Shown: positions 17,519 through 26,035, counted from the first letter of the stretch. The stretch is 36,080 nucleotides of DNA from an uncultured Bacteroidota bacterium (GCA_902517895.1 CABYEA010000012.1:1-36080); one strand, 5' to 3'. Notes: a model not told the origin generated them from the sequence alone. A program made the numbers and translations.

Positions 17519-18295
17519 TTAATGTTTTAAATCTTGGTTTATTAAATTGGTTAAATCAATAAATTGATCAACAGATAATTGCTCCGGTCTTTTGTCAAAG
17601 ATAGTATGTTCTCTTAAATTTTCAGTTAAATTAATTTGTTTTAAACTATTTCTTAAGGTTTTTCTTCTTTGTTGAAAAGAAAGTTTTACAATTTTGAAAA
17701 ATAATTTTTCATTACAATCTATTTTTAAATTCTTTTTTCGTTTGAGTAAAATTACAGCAGAATTTACTTTGGGTGGAGGAGAGAAAAAATTATTAGATAC
17801 CTCAAACAATAATTTAGTTTCGTAAAAAGCCTGAGTTATAACGGAAATAATTCCATATTTCTTAGACCCCTCATTTTCACAAATTCTTTCTGCCAATTCA
17901 TACTGAAACATTCCACACATTTCAGCTATTAATTTTCTATTTTCAATGATTTTAAAAACAATTTGAGAAGAAATATTGTATGGGAAATTTCCGATAATTG
18001 AAAAATTATTGTTTTCAAACAATTTCGAAAGATTTAGATTTAAGAAATCTTGGTTGTAAATTATATTCTTATTAATCTTTAATTCTGAGATTAAATAGCT
18101 AACTGATTCATTATCAATTTCAACCAACTTTAAATTATTATTTTTCTTTATTAAGAATTTTGTCAGAATTCCAGTTCCAGGCCCGATCTCTAAAATATTT
18201 TGACAGGATGATAAAGACTCAACAATTTTTTTTGCAATGTTTACATCATTTAAAAAATGTTGACCTAATGATTTTTTTGGCGTTACAAATCGCAA
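17519..18295 (-). CDS. rsmA: 16S rRNA (adenine1518/1519-N6) dimethyltransferase RsmA/KsgA
   Basis: 258 residues. Start M-R-F-V-T-P-K-K-S-L-G-Q-H-F-L carries the G-Q-H-F-L N-terminal hallmark. SAM motif I is L-E-I-G-P-G-T-G-I-L near residues 40-49, and the catalytic motif is N-F-P-Y-N-I near 103. The C-terminal helical domain contains F-S-P-P-P-K-V-N-S-A and F-x-Q-R-R-K-T-L-R-N. It dimethylates two adenines in the 3' hairpin of 16S rRNA during 30S assembly. Six bases after serS in the same run. Confidence 0.96.
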   Translation of the reverse strand: MRFVTPKKSLGQHFLNDVNIAKKIVESLSSCQNILEIGPGTGILTKFLIKKNNNLKLVEIDNESVSYLISELKINKNIIYNQDFLNLNLSKLFENNNFSIIGNFPYNISSQIVFKIIENRKLIAEMCGMFQYELAERICENEGSKKYGIISVITQAFYETKLLFEVSNNFFSPPPKVNSAVILLKRKKNLKIDCNEKLFFKIVKLSFQQRRKTLRNSLKQINLTENLREHTIFDKRPEQLSVDQFIDLTNLINQDLKH

Positions 18296-18301
18296 AACAA
18301 A

Positions 18302-19570
18302 TTATTTAATTATGGGAAACCCGGTGTATTCTTGTAACACTTTAGGAATCATAATCCCCTCTTTTGTCTGAAAGTTCTCAAGTATTGTTGCAAGAACTCT
18401 TGGTAATGCCAGCGAACTGCCATTTAATGTGTGAACAAGACTGGTTTTACCTTGGGTATTTTTGTACCTAATCTTTAATCTATTTGATTGAAATGTTTCA
18501 AAGTTAGAAACTGATGATACTTCTAGCCACTTTTCTTGAGCGGGAGAATAAATTTCAAAATCGTAAGTCAAAGCTGATGTAAAACCTAAATCACCCCCAC
18601 AGAGTGTAATTATTCTAAATGGTAGCTCTAACTTTTCAATAATTCCCTTTATTTGTTCTTTCATTATATTTAATGAATCATAAGATTTTTCTGGGTGCTC
18701 TAACCTAACAATTTCAACCTTGTCAAATTGATGAAGTCTATTCAAACCTCGAACATCTGATCCATAACTTCCAGCCTCCCTTCTAAAACAAGGACTGTAT
18801 CCAGTTTTTAAAATTGGCAAATTTGATTCTTCAATAATTTCATCTCTAAAAATATTGGTTATCGGGACTTCTGCAGTTGGAATAAGAAATAAATTGTCTT
18901 GTGGAACTGTATACATTTGCCCCTCTTTGTCTGGTAACTGACCTGTTCCAAAGGCAGAGTCCTCATTTACTAAATATGGTACTTGTACCTCATCGTATCC
19001 CAAATCTATGTTAGAATCTAGGAAGAATGATATTAGTGACCTTTGAAGTTTAGCCCCCTTGCCTTTATAAACTGGAAATCCAGATCCTGTGATTTTGTTG
19101 CCCAGTTCAAAGTCTATCAAATCATACTTTTTTGCCAATTCCCAGTGTGGAATCACAGAATCTTTGTTGGCTTTAGTTTTAGAATTAAATATTACCAAAT
19201 TCTCATCTGACGAATTTCCAGCGGGAACTGATTCGTGTGGGGTATTGGGAATTTGAGACAAAATATCTTCTATTTCATTTTTTACATGACTTAAATCATC
19301 CGAAAGAACTTTTGTAGAACTTTTTATTTCTAAACTTCTTTGCTTAAGATTGGGTATTTCATCTTTATTACCCTCTTTAAATAATTGTCCGATTTCTTTA
19401 GAAATAGTATTTGATTCAGCTTGCATATTTTCATATTCTGTCTGAATTAATTTTCTTCTTTCATCTAAGGAAATCAATTTAGCTATCAAATCTTCCGAAT
19501 CAAAATTTCTTTTTTTCAGAGATTTTATAACCTCTTCTTTGTTGGCAATTATGTAAGACGTTTTAAGCAT
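18302..19570 (-). CDS. serS: Seryl-tRNA synthetase
   Basis: 422 residues, standard length. The N-terminal tRNA-binding long coiled coil covers about residues 25-105 (charged heptads around I-Q-T-E-Y-E-N-M-Q-A-E). Class II motifs follow: motif 2 F-R-R-E-A-G-S-Y near 262, the T-A-E-V-P loop near 225, and motif 3 N-G-S-S-L-A-L-P-R near 380. Charges tRNA-Ser, and supplies Ser-tRNA for selenocysteine where that exists. Ten bases after ribF; start ATG in the pattern M-L-K-T, slightly different from the common M-L but well supported by the helix that follows. Confidence 0.97.
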   Translation of the reverse strand: MLKTSYIIANKEEVIKSLKKRNFDSEDLIAKLISLDERRKLIQTEYENMQAESNTISKEIGQLFKEGNKDEIPNLKQRSLEIKSSTKVLSDDLSHVKNEIEDILSQIPNTPHESVPAGNSSDENLVIFNSKTKANKDSVIPHWELAKKYDLIDFELGNKITGSGFPVYKGKGAKLQRSLISFFLDSNIDLGYDEVQVPYLVNEDSAFGTGQLPDKEGQMYTVPQDNLFLIPTAEVPITNIFRDEIIEESNLPILKTGYSPCFRREAGSYGSDVRGLNRLHQFDKVEIVRLEHPEKSYDSLNIMKEQIKGIIEKLELPFRIITLCGGDLGFTSALTYDFEIYSPAQEKWLEVSSVSNFETFQSNRLKIRYKNTQGKTSLVHTLNGSSLALPRVLATILENFQTKEGIMIPKVLQEYTGFPIIK

Positions 19571-19579
19571 AATCTAAAT

Positions 19580-20515
19580 TTAAATTGTTTTTTTAAGATT
19601 AGTGATTAATTCAAAACATTTTTTTTTGTCCATTTGTAGTTGTTTGGTCAAATCATCGGGAGAATCAAATTCTTTTTCTTCTCTAATTTTTTGAATAACT
19701 CTTACAGATATTTGCATATCATATAGATTCTGTTTAAAATCAAAAAAATGAATTTCGATTGAATGCCCTTTGTCTTTAAATGTTGGGTTAACTCCAACAT
19801 TCATCATTCCATTGATATTTTGTCCGTCCAACATGGAACTAATATAATAAACCCCATTTCCGGGTTTAATCTTATAATTATCAGTCAAAATATTTGCAGT
19901 TGGGAAACCAAGACTTTTACCTCTTCCTAATCCACCAACAACTTTTCCTGTTAAAATAAATTGATAACCAAGTAATTGATTCGCTTCATTTATTTTTCCT
20001 TCAATAATTAAATTTCTGATTTTTGTTGAGCTAATTGAAACTTTATTCTTGTGAAATGCATCAAACGTGGTTACATCAAATCTAAAATCTTTAGAAAACT
20101 CTATAAGTTGATTTGAGTTTGCATTTCTGTTTTTTCCAAAATGGTGATCATATCCTGTTACAATATGCCTAACATTTAATTTTTTTACTAAAACATCTCT
20201 TACAAATTCTATTGGAGATAATTTTGAAAAAGGTTTAGTAAAATCCTGAGTCACTAAATAATCAATATTATATGATTCGAAAATTTTATTTTTTTCATTT
20301 TGAGTAGTTAATAATTTAATATCTGCATCGTTGTTTAAAACTATTCTTGGGTGCGGGTTGAATGTCAAAATAATTGACCTTAAATTTTTACTTTTAGAAA
20401 TACTAATAACTTTATCAATCAGTTTTCGATGTCCAAGATGAATACCATCAAAAGTTCCAACGGAAACAACTGAAGGGGAATCTTCACTATAATCTTGAAT
20501 ATTTAATGAAATCAA
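19580..20515 (-). CDS. ribF: Bifunctional riboflavin kinase / FAD synthetase
   Basis: 311 residues. N-terminal nucleotidyltransferase (FMN adenylyltransferase) with V-G-T-F-D-G-I-H-L-G-H near residues 18-28 and the I-S-S-T-K-I-R segment near 158. C-terminal riboflavin kinase with G-R-G-K-S-L-G-F-P-T-A-N near 195-206 and G-V-Y-Y-I-S. Makes FMN and FAD, needed among others by the two flavin dehydrogenases in this window. Ten bases after pth on the minus strand. Confidence 0.96.
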   Translation of the reverse strand: MISLNIQDYSEDSPSVVSVGTFDGIHLGHRKLIDKVISISKSKNLRSIILTFNPHPRIVLNNDADIKLLTTQNEKNKIFESYNIDYLVTQDFTKPFSKLSPIEFVRDVLVKKLNVRHIVTGYDHHFGKNRNANSNQLIEFSKDFRFDVTTFDAFHKNKVSISSTKIRNLIIEGKINEANQLLGYQFILTGKVVGGLGRGKSLGFPTANILTDNYKIKPGNGVYYISSMLDGQNINGMMNVGVNPTFKDKGHSIEIHFFDFKQNLYDMQISVRVIQKIREEKEFDSPDDLTKQLQMDKKKCFELITNLKKTI

Positions 20516-20525
20516 CTTGTAAAAT

Positions 20526-21086
20526 TTAATTATTAAAATTATTCATCGTTTCTGTAATTCCTGAAAGAACAAAGGAATTTAAAGAGCTTAAAATTAAATC
20601 AAACTTTGAATAAAGTATATCATATTCATCACTGTTAAAGATACCAAGAACAAAATCAATTTGATTTGAATTTTTATTATTTCCAATTCCGATTCTTAAT
20701 CTGGGATATTCAAGTGAATTTAAAGTTTGCTCAATATTCTCTAATCCATTATGACCTCCATTACTTCCTTTTGCCCTAAATCTTATTTTTCCAAGTGGCA
20801 GATTAAGATCATCGCTTATGATCAGGATATTTTCAAGCTTTATGTTTTCTTGTTTCATCCAATACTTTACAGCTTTTCCACTCAGATTCATATAGGTGTT
20901 TGGTTTGAGTAAGACTACTTTTCTTCCTTTTATTGAAATTTTTGAAATTTGCCCTAATCGATAAGTTTCAAACTCAGATTCATGTTTATTACAATAGAAA
21001 TCTAGTAATTCAAACCCAATATTATGTCTTGTATTATTGTACTTTTCTCCAGGGTTACCCAGGCCGACAATTAAAAACTTATCCAT
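20526..21086 (-). CDS. pth: Peptidyl-tRNA hydrolase
   Basis: 186 residues. Family motifs: G-L-G-N-P-G-E-K-Y-N-N-T-R-H-N-I-G-F with the catalytic His near residue 21, K-P-N-T-Y-M-N-L-S-G near 60-69, D-D-L-N-L-P near 92 and S-N-G-G-H-N-G-L near 107-114. Frees tRNA from prematurely released peptidyl-tRNA. It follows rplY, the common bacterial gene order, but a strong hairpin separates them, so pth-ribF-serS-rsmA-mgtE may start from read-through or its own promoter just downstream of that hairpin. Confidence 0.97.
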   Translation of the reverse strand: MDKFLIVGLGNPGEKYNNTRHNIGFELLDFYCNKHESEFETYRLGQISKISIKGRKVVLLKPNTYMNLSGKAVKYWMKQENIKLENILIISDDLNLPLGKIRFRAKGSNGGHNGLENIEQTLNSLEYPRLRIGIGNNKNSNQIDFVLGIFNSDEYDILYSKFDLILSSLNSFVLSGITETMNNFNN

Positions 21087-21120
21087 GAGATTAGATGATT
21101 TATTGTAAACAAAAATAAAA

Positions 21121-21150
21121 AAAGCATTCTGACAAATTACAGAATGCTTT
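21121..21150. terminator. Bidirectional intrinsic terminator between rplY and pth
   Basis: An 11-base perfect stem, arms 21121-21131 and 21140-21150, with an 8-base loop. It is followed by T residues on the plus strand and preceded by an A-rich run that becomes a U-tract for minus-strand transcripts. It ends the prs-rplY transcript. It is the only convincing intrinsic terminator I found in the window. Confidence 0.85.
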
Positions 21151-21175
21151 TTTTAGTTATTAATTATAAATTAAC

Positions 21176-21850
21176 TTAAGATTCTGCAGGTGCATCCCCG
21201 TCAGATGACTCTTCTTTTTTCTCTGAAGATTCAGCTTTTTCAGAAGTTTCTTCTCCTTCTTCTCCTTCTTCTCCTTCTTCATCTTCGGTTTCGACCACTA
21301 ATGCAGCCCTTGCTCTTCTTACTTGACAAACAACAGTATTATCAGGATGTAAAAATTCATAGTTTTCACTTTCCAATTCTGTTATATATACTCTGTCTCC
21401 AATATCTAATTTTGAGATATCAATTTCTATGTAATCTGGAAGATTAGTTGGGAGAGCTTTGATTCTAAGTTTTCTTTTATTTCTTTGTAGATTTCCACCA
21501 AGCTTTACTCCTATGGCATTTCCGACTACTCTTACAGGGATATCCATGGCAATTTTCTTATCATCAAATAATTGGTAAAAATCTATGTGTAAAATCTTAT
21601 CAGAAACTGGGTGGAATTGTATATCCTGCAAAACCGCTGAATAAGATTCATTATCACTTAAGGCAACCACAACAGTATATGCATTTGCGGTATATACTAA
21701 TTTTGAGAATGCCAATTCTGGTGCTGAGAAATGTATTGGTCCATCCCCTCCGTATAATACGCAAGGAATCTGTCCAGCATTACGCAGTGCTTTTGAAGAA
21801 GACTTACCTACGCTTTCTCTTTTAGATCCGTTTATTGTAATTGATTTCAT
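21176..21850 (-). CDS. rplY: 50S ribosomal protein L25, CTC-type, with acidic tail
   Basis: 224 residues. N-terminal L25 5S-rRNA-binding domain (about 1-95, with [16 protein letters not shown]) followed by the TL5/CTC beta domain (about 100-185, with [10 protein letters not shown] and G-G-N-L). The last roughly 35 residues are a low-complexity Glu/Gly/Ser tail encoded partly by a 9-base tandem repeat. Binds 5S rRNA in the large subunit. Thirteen bases after prs, likely cotranscribed from the promoter upstream of prs. Confidence 0.95.
   Translation of the reverse strand: MKSITINGSKRESVGKSSSKALRNAGQIPCVLYGGDGPIHFSAPELAFSKLVYTANAYTVVVALSDNESYSAVLQDIQFHPVSDKILHIDFYQLFDDKKIAMDIPVRVVGNAIGVKLGGNLQRNKRKLRIKALPTNLPDYIEIDISKLDIGDRVYITELESENYEFLHPDNTVVCQVRRARAALVVETEDEEGEEGEEGEETSEKAESSEKKEESSDGDAPAES
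21251..21280. repeat. Tandem 9-base repeat in the L25 acidic tail
   Basis: Three complete copies of TTCTCCTTC (plus strand) followed by TTC, encoding alternating E-G-E / G-E-E on the minus strand. In-frame copy-number changes would only alter tail length. Confidence 0.85.
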
Positions 21851-21863
21851 TTTAATTTAAAGT

Positions 21864-22805
21864 TTACATTATAAAATTTGAACTTATCGACTGATTATTA
21901 TGCACTTTATGCATAACATCTGAAAATAAATCGGCGCAAGATAACACTTTTATTTTAGAATGGGGCTTAATATTAGGAACTGAATCTGTAACAATTAATT
22001 CTTCTAATTTTGAAGCTTCGATTTTAGAATAAGCATCACCTGAAAGAATAGCATGAGTACAGATAGCTCGTACACTCAAAGCTCCTCTTTCAATTAATAA
22101 ATCAGCTGCTTTAGACAATGTTCCAGCAGTATCTACCATATCATCAACTAATATTACATTTTTTCCTTCAACATTCCCGATTAGTTCCATATGAGAAATA
22201 ACATTTGCTTTTGATCTTTGTTTATAACAAACGACCACATCACAATTTAAATTTTTAGAATAAGCATAGGCTCTTTTTGAACCACCCATATCAGGAGATG
22301 CAATACAAAGATTATCTAATTTAAGACTTATTACGTGAGGTATGAAAATTGTAGATGCATATAAATGATCAACGGGTATCTGAAAAAAACCTTGAATTTG
22401 ATCAGCATGTAAATCCATGGTAATTAATCGTGTTGCTCCCGCAGATTCAATCATCTTAGCAATCATCTTAGCAGCAATTGGTACTCTTGGCTTATCCTTT
22501 CTATCTTGTCTTGCCCAACCAAAGTAAGGAATAACAGCAGTAATATGTCTTGCAGATGCCCTTTTTGCTGCATCTATCATTAATAACATTTCCATCAGGT
22601 TTTCAGGACTTGGATTAGTCGAGCCGATAATAAATATTCTGGTTCCGCGAATCGATTCTTCAAATGATGGTTGAAATTCTCCATCAGAAAATCTTGAAAT
22701 AATTACGTTACCAAGTTTTTCACCAAATGAGTTAGAAATATTTTTTGCTAAATCTAGACTATTTGTACAATTAAAAATTTTTGCTTTAGTATTCGCTGCT
22801 ACCAC
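21864..22805 (-). CDS. prs: Ribose-phosphate pyrophosphokinase (PRPP synthase)
   Basis: 313 residues, class I Prs. Motifs: R-F-S-D-G-E near residues 39-44, Y-F-G-W-A-R-Q-D-R-K near 105, D-L-H-A-D-Q-I-Q-G-F-F near 136, S-P-D-M-G-G near 175, and the PRPP loop V-D-D-M-V-D-T-A-G-T near 225-234. Converts ribose-5-phosphate and ATP to PRPP for nucleotide, His and Trp synthesis. First gene of the prs-rplY transcript; a TATTTTTG -7 box lies 50 bases upstream. Start ATG gives M-V-A-A-N-T-K. Confidence 0.97.
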   Translation of the reverse strand: MVAANTKAKIFNCTNSLDLAKNISNSFGEKLGNVIISRFSDGEFQPSFEESIRGTRIFIIGSTNPSPENLMEMLLMIDAAKRASARHITAVIPYFGWARQDRKDKPRVPIAAKMIAKMIESAGATRLITMDLHADQIQGFFQIPVDHLYASTIFIPHVISLKLDNLCIASPDMGGSKRAYAYSKNLNCDVVVCYKQRSKANVISHMELIGNVEGKNVILVDDMVDTAGTLSKAADLLIERGALSVRAICTHAILSGDAYSKIEASKLEELIVTDSVPNIKPHSKIKVLSCADLFSDVMHKVHNNQSISSNFIM

Positions 22806-22854
22806 TGTATTTAATTGGTTTTTAAATGTTTATATATAATTTTATAGGGGACAG

Positions 22855-22862
22855 CAAAAATA
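22855..22862 (-). promoter_or_regulatory. Probable -7 box (TATTTTTG) of prs-rplY
   Basis: Matches TAnnTTTG on the minus strand, 50 bases from the prs start. It lies back to back with the tRNA-Leu promoter in a 114-base divergent region. The -33 TTG element is not obvious. Confidence 0.5.
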
Positions 22863-22904
22863 GAAATTTTAATTTAAGGAATGTATTTAATAATGATTAT
22901 TTTT

Positions 22905-22912
22905 TACTTTTG
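22905..22912 (+). promoter_or_regulatory. Probable -7 box (TACTTTTG) of tRNA-Leu(CAA)
   Basis: Matches TAnnTTTG and ends 7 bases before the mature tRNA 5' end, so transcription would start almost at the tRNA itself, leaving little or no 5' leader for RNase P. Confidence 0.6.
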
Positions 22913-22919
22913 CCTGAAT

Positions 22920-23002
22920 GCTCAAGTGGCGGAATTGGTAGACGCGCTGGATTCAAAATCCAGTTCTTTTTAAGAGTGTGGGTTCGATTCCCACCTTGAG
23001 TA
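22920..23002 (+). tRNA. tRNA-Leu (anticodon CAA)
   Basis: A complete class II cloverleaf. Acceptor 5' arm G-C-T-C-A-A-G pairs with C-T-T-G-A-G-T, the first pair being G1-U72. D-arm contains the Leu-typical G-G-A-A-T-T-G-G-T-A-G-A. Anticodon stem C-T-G-G-A/T-C-C-A-G encloses loop T-T-C-A-A-A-A with CAA at 22954-22956 (reads UUG). A variable arm and a T-arm with loop TTCGATT follow. Discriminator A; CCA not encoded. It converges on the prenyltransferase gene, whose stop lies 5 bases downstream. Confidence 0.96.
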
Positions 23003-23006
23003 CAAA

Positions 23007-23888
23007 TTAGATAGCAAGTAATATAATTGAGAATACGCCTAATGCTATAATTAACCTTAAAATGTTATGCAGCTCTAAATAATAAGAAACATCTCCTGAT
23101 TTATATAGCTTTAAAATAAATATAATTAACATTAAAAGTGAGAATCCATAGTATAAATCCATGTATCCAGTAGAAAAATTAATAAACAAATTAAAAATTA
23201 AAAGAATATTTATGAATGTTATTAATGATATCACTATTCTAGAAAACCCTTCTCCAAATACGACAGGAATTGTCTGATAATTTTGGGTAAAATCTCCAAC
23301 AAGATTTTTTAAATCTTTGGTTAAGTCCTTTAATAAAATAATAAAGAAAAGAAATAATGCATAGGCAACAATAATTAAGTCTAAATTCCTGTAATAAAGT
23401 AGGATAGCAAAAAAAGGTGTTATTGTAAGAAGTGAATAAAATAAATTTCCAATAAATAAAATACGTTTTAATTTATGTGAATATAACCACAAAAAGAAAA
23501 TATATACAGAAAAGAAAATTACGGCACGAATAGAAATCGACGAGGCAAAAAACACAGCAATCAAATTCAAAATAAAATAGAAATTTAGTTTTGTTGAACT
23601 GTTGACAACATCATCAATTTTATGCTTAATAGGTTTGTTAATTAGATCTTTTTTTCCATCATAAAAATTATTAATTATATATCCAGATGCTATCGAAATT
23701 GAAGAACATAGAATTATAAGAAATAAATTAAAATCAAGAATAACTTCCATAAAACTTTTCTCACTTAAAATGAAAATGGATGTTAAATATTGGGCTATTA
23801 CAATAAGTAAAATATTATAAATTCTTACCAATGAGAAAATACTAAGAAACTTAAAAAGAGTTGATTTTTTATTATCTGCTAATGACAT
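23007..23888 (-). CDS. UbiA-family prenyltransferase
   Basis: 293 residues with about eight or nine transmembrane helices. The two Asp-rich motifs of the superfamily are visible: N-N-F-Y-D-G-K-K-D near residues 70-80 and D-L-T-K-D-L-K-N-L-V-G-D near 185-196. UbiA enzymes transfer polyprenyl diphosphate to an aromatic or glycerol-type acceptor in the membrane. Flavobacterial relatives are often labelled geranylgeranylglycerol-phosphate geranylgeranyltransferase, but the acceptor is unproven. It is 2 bases downstream of the mevalonate kinase gene, so the operon pairs isoprenoid supply with a prenyl-transfer step. Confidence 0.85.
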   Translation of the reverse strand: MSLADNKKSTLFKFLSIFSLVRIYNILLIVIAQYLTSIFILSEKSFMEVILDFNLFLIILCSSISIASGYIINNFYDGKKDLINKPIKHKIDDVVNSSTKLNFYFILNLIAVFFASSISIRAVIFFSVYIFFLWLYSHKLKRILFIGNLFYSLLTITPFFAILLYYRNLDLIIVAYALFLFFIILLKDLTKDLKNLVGDFTQNYQTIPVVFGEGFSRIVISLITFINILLIFNLFINFSTGYMDLYYGFSLLMLIIFILKLYKSGDVSYYLELHNILRLIIALGVFSIILLAI

Positions 23889-23890
23889 AT

Positions 23891-24817
23891 TTAAAAGTGG
23901 TAAACAACTTCTAAATTATAATCTTTTAAATCATTTTTTGCCTGCTTAATGTCTGGGGCAAAACCAAGTATATATCCACCGCCTCCTGAACCACATAATT
24001 TAAGAAAATATGAACCACTGTCTATTCCTTTTTTCCACAAATGGTGGAATTCATTAGGAATCATAGGTTTAAAATTTTCAAATACAATTTTAGATAATTT
24101 TTTTGTGTTGACAAATAAGCTTTTAATGTCTCCGCTTAAGAAACTATCAACACAGATATTAGTATACTTTATAAATTGAGATGAAATCATTTTTCTAAAT
24201 CCGTCAGATTTCATCTTTTCCATAAAAATACTTACCATTGGAGCAGTTGAACCCGTTTGGCCACTATCTAATAAAAATACAGCTCCAGATCCATTAGATT
24301 TCTGAGATGGTATTCCGGTAACATTAATATCATTTTTGGATTTTATTAATATTGGAATACTTAAATAACTATTGAGCGGGTCTAGACCAGAAGATTTTCC
24401 GTGAAAGAATGATTCCATTTCTGAAAAAATAGTTTTTAATTTGAGTAGTTTCTCTCTAGTAAGATTCTCTAAAACAGTTATTTTATTATTTGAATATTTA
24501 TCATAAACAGCTGCAACTAATGCTCCACTACTTCCTACTCCATAACCTTTAGGAATAGAGGAATCAAAATATAAACCCTGATTTAGATGCTTTTCAAATA
24601 AAATCAAGTCTAGGTCTAATAGTCCTTTGATTTTTTTTAAATGATTACAAAAATCGAAGAGAATTAAATTTGAGTGTTTAGATTTTTCAGAATGTGTTTC
24701 CGTAATCTTTAAGGCACCTTTAAAAAAATTATATGGAATAGATAACCCTTTTGAGTCTTCAATTATTCCATATTCTCCAAACAATAATATTTTTGAATAA
24801 AATAAAGGACCTTTCAT
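23891..24817 (-). CDS. GHMP kinase, probable mevalonate kinase
   Basis: 308 residues from the second of two adjacent ATGs (the first, at 24820, adds one Met). GHMP motif 1 S-K-I-L-L-F-G-E-Y-G near residues 8-17; motif 2 (ATP loop) P-K-G-Y-G-V-G-S-S-G-A-L near 92-103; motif 3 L-C-G-S-G-G-G-G-Y near 276-284. K-I-L-L-F-G-E-Y is the mevalonate-kinase form. Phosphorylates mevalonate with ATP in the cytoplasm. It sits between diphosphomevalonate decarboxylase and a UbiA prenyltransferase, which supports the assignment; phosphomevalonate kinase is not in the window and the enzyme could conceivably be that one instead. Confidence 0.82.
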   Translation of the reverse strand: MKGPLFYSKILLFGEYGIIEDSKGLSIPYNFFKGALKITETHSEKSKHSNLILFDFCNHLKKIKGLLDLDLILFEKHLNQGLYFDSSIPKGYGVGSSGALVAAVYDKYSNNKITVLENLTREKLLKLKTIFSEMESFFHGKSSGLDPLNSYLSIPILIKSKNDINVTGIPSQKSNGSGAVFLLDSGQTGSTAPMVSIFMEKMKSDGFRKMISSQFIKYTNICVDSFLSGDIKSLFVNTKKLSKIVFENFKPMIPNEFHHLWKKGIDSGSYFLKLCGSGGGGYILGFAPDIKQAKNDLKDYNLEVVYHF

Positions 24818-24835
24818 CATATCAAATATACAAAT

Positions 24836-25915
24836 TTAGATTTGCACAGGACCTGATCCAACAAAATCGGAAATATAATTTTGATTAATACAAAAAGGGG
24901 AAAGCTCTTCCTTAATAAAAACCATCACCTCTTCTGAGAGTTTTTCAGGAAATAAGATGTGTACATTTGCTCCAGCATCAAGAGTAAAACAAACTGGGAT
25001 TTTTGAATTCATTCTGAACTGCCTAATTTTATCTATCACTGATAATGTTGCAGGTTTCATCAAAATATAAGAAGGATTGCTACTCATCATAAGGGCATGT
25101 AACATTAGTGCCTCACTTTCAACCAGTTTACAAAACTCATTCAAGTCTCCTGACTTTAAAATATTCATCAATTTTGAAATATTATTATTAGCCTTTTTGA
25201 ATCTGACATCAGAAAAAGGGTTGTTATTCATTAATTCATGGCCAACAGAGCTTGACACTTCTTTTTTGCTATCATCAATTATCAAAATTACATCTTGGTA
25301 ATTATTAAACTCAGCAGAAATATTATCACTTATCTGAATAGAATATAAGTTGGAACTATAATCGAAATCTGGATGTGATCCCCAAAAGTTAATACCTCCA
25401 TATAAACTCCTACATGCACTACCAGAACCTATTCTAGAAATAAATGATGCTTTTTTATAGAAAAAATCGTCATTAAGGGAGGTAAGTTCTTTTTCCAAAC
25501 TCATTATACATAATGACAAAGCACTCATACCGCTTGCTGATGACGCAATCCCACTACTATGCGGAAAACTGTTTGAGCTTGAAATTGTAAGATGATAATC
25601 CAAAAGAAATGGACAATAATTTTTAATTAAAGAGAAAAACTTTTCAATCTTTGGTTTAAATGATATATTTTTTACTCCCTCGAATAATAATTCAAAATCA
25701 ATATTATCAGATTTATTGTCTTTTCTCTTAAATGAAACAGATGTTTTTGTTTTGCAATCAGATAAAGTAAAACTAATTGAAGGGTTTTTGGGAGTTTGGT
25801 CAGAATTTTTACCCCAATATTTCACAAGAGCTATATTACTGGGTGATTCCCATGAAAAGGAAATTGCATCTACCTCCCTTTTTATTTCTTTACATGTAAA
25901 TTTTTTTATGATCAT
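24836..25915 (-). CDS. mvaD: Diphosphomevalonate decarboxylase
   Basis: 359 residues from the ATG at 25915 (M-I-I-K-K-F). A longer frame starts at 25972, inside the upstream tRNA gene, so it is rejected. Hallmarks: S-N-I-A-L-V-K-Y-W-G-K near residues 30-40, the GHMP loop S-S-G-I-A-S-S-A-S-G near 120, G-S-G-S-A-C-R-S near 140-147, and F-T-L-D-A-G-A-N-V-H near 305. Converts mevalonate diphosphate to isopentenyl diphosphate. First protein gene of the isoprenoid operon, 18 bases after the tRNA-Leu(UAG) gene. Confidence 0.93.
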   Translation of the reverse strand: MIIKKFTCKEIKREVDAISFSWESPSNIALVKYWGKNSDQTPKNPSISFTLSDCKTKTSVSFKRKDNKSDNIDFELLFEGVKNISFKPKIEKFFSLIKNYCPFLLDYHLTISSSNSFPHSSGIASSASGMSALSLCIMSLEKELTSLNDDFFYKKASFISRIGSGSACRSLYGGINFWGSHPDFDYSSNLYSIQISDNISAEFNNYQDVILIIDDSKKEVSSSVGHELMNNNPFSDVRFKKANNNISKLMNILKSGDLNEFCKLVESEALMLHALMMSSNPSYILMKPATLSVIDKIRQFRMNSKIPVCFTLDAGANVHILFPEKLSEEVMVFIKEELSPFCINQNYISDFVGSGPVQI

Positions 25916-25933
25916 TAAATGAAAGTGAATTTG

Positions 25934-26015
25934 TGCGGGCGGAGAGACTCGAACTCTCACACCTTGCGGCACTAGATCCTAAGTCTAGCGTGTCTACCAA
26001 TTCCACCACGCCCGC
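25934..26015 (-). tRNA. tRNA-Leu (anticodon UAG)
   Basis: On the minus strand a full class II cloverleaf: acceptor G-C-G-G-G-C-G with C-G-C-C-C-G-C, Leu-type D-arm (G-G-A-A-T-T-G-G-T-A-G-A), anticodon stem C-T-A-G-A/T-C-T-A-G with loop C-T-T-A-G-G-A (anticodon TAG at 25979-25981), long variable arm G-C-C-G-C-A-A-G-G-T and T-loop TTCGAGT. Discriminator A, CCA not encoded. Same orientation as mvaD and 18 bases before its start, with a single visible promoter box upstream. Confidence 0.97.
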
Positions 26016-26027
26016 AAAATTGAGAGG

Positions 26028-26035
26028 CAAATATA
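26028..26035 (-). promoter_or_regulatory. Probable -7 box (TATATTTG) for tRNA-Leu(UAG) and the isoprenoid operon
   Basis: Matches TAnnTTTG on the minus strand, ending 12 bases before the tRNA 5' end at 26015. No separate promoter box is visible in the 18 bases between the tRNA and mvaD. Confidence 0.55.

Noticed and set aside
25916-25972. Longer N-terminus for the mvaD frame
   Set aside because: It would start inside the tRNA-Leu(UAG) gene and the added residues are translated tRNA sequence.
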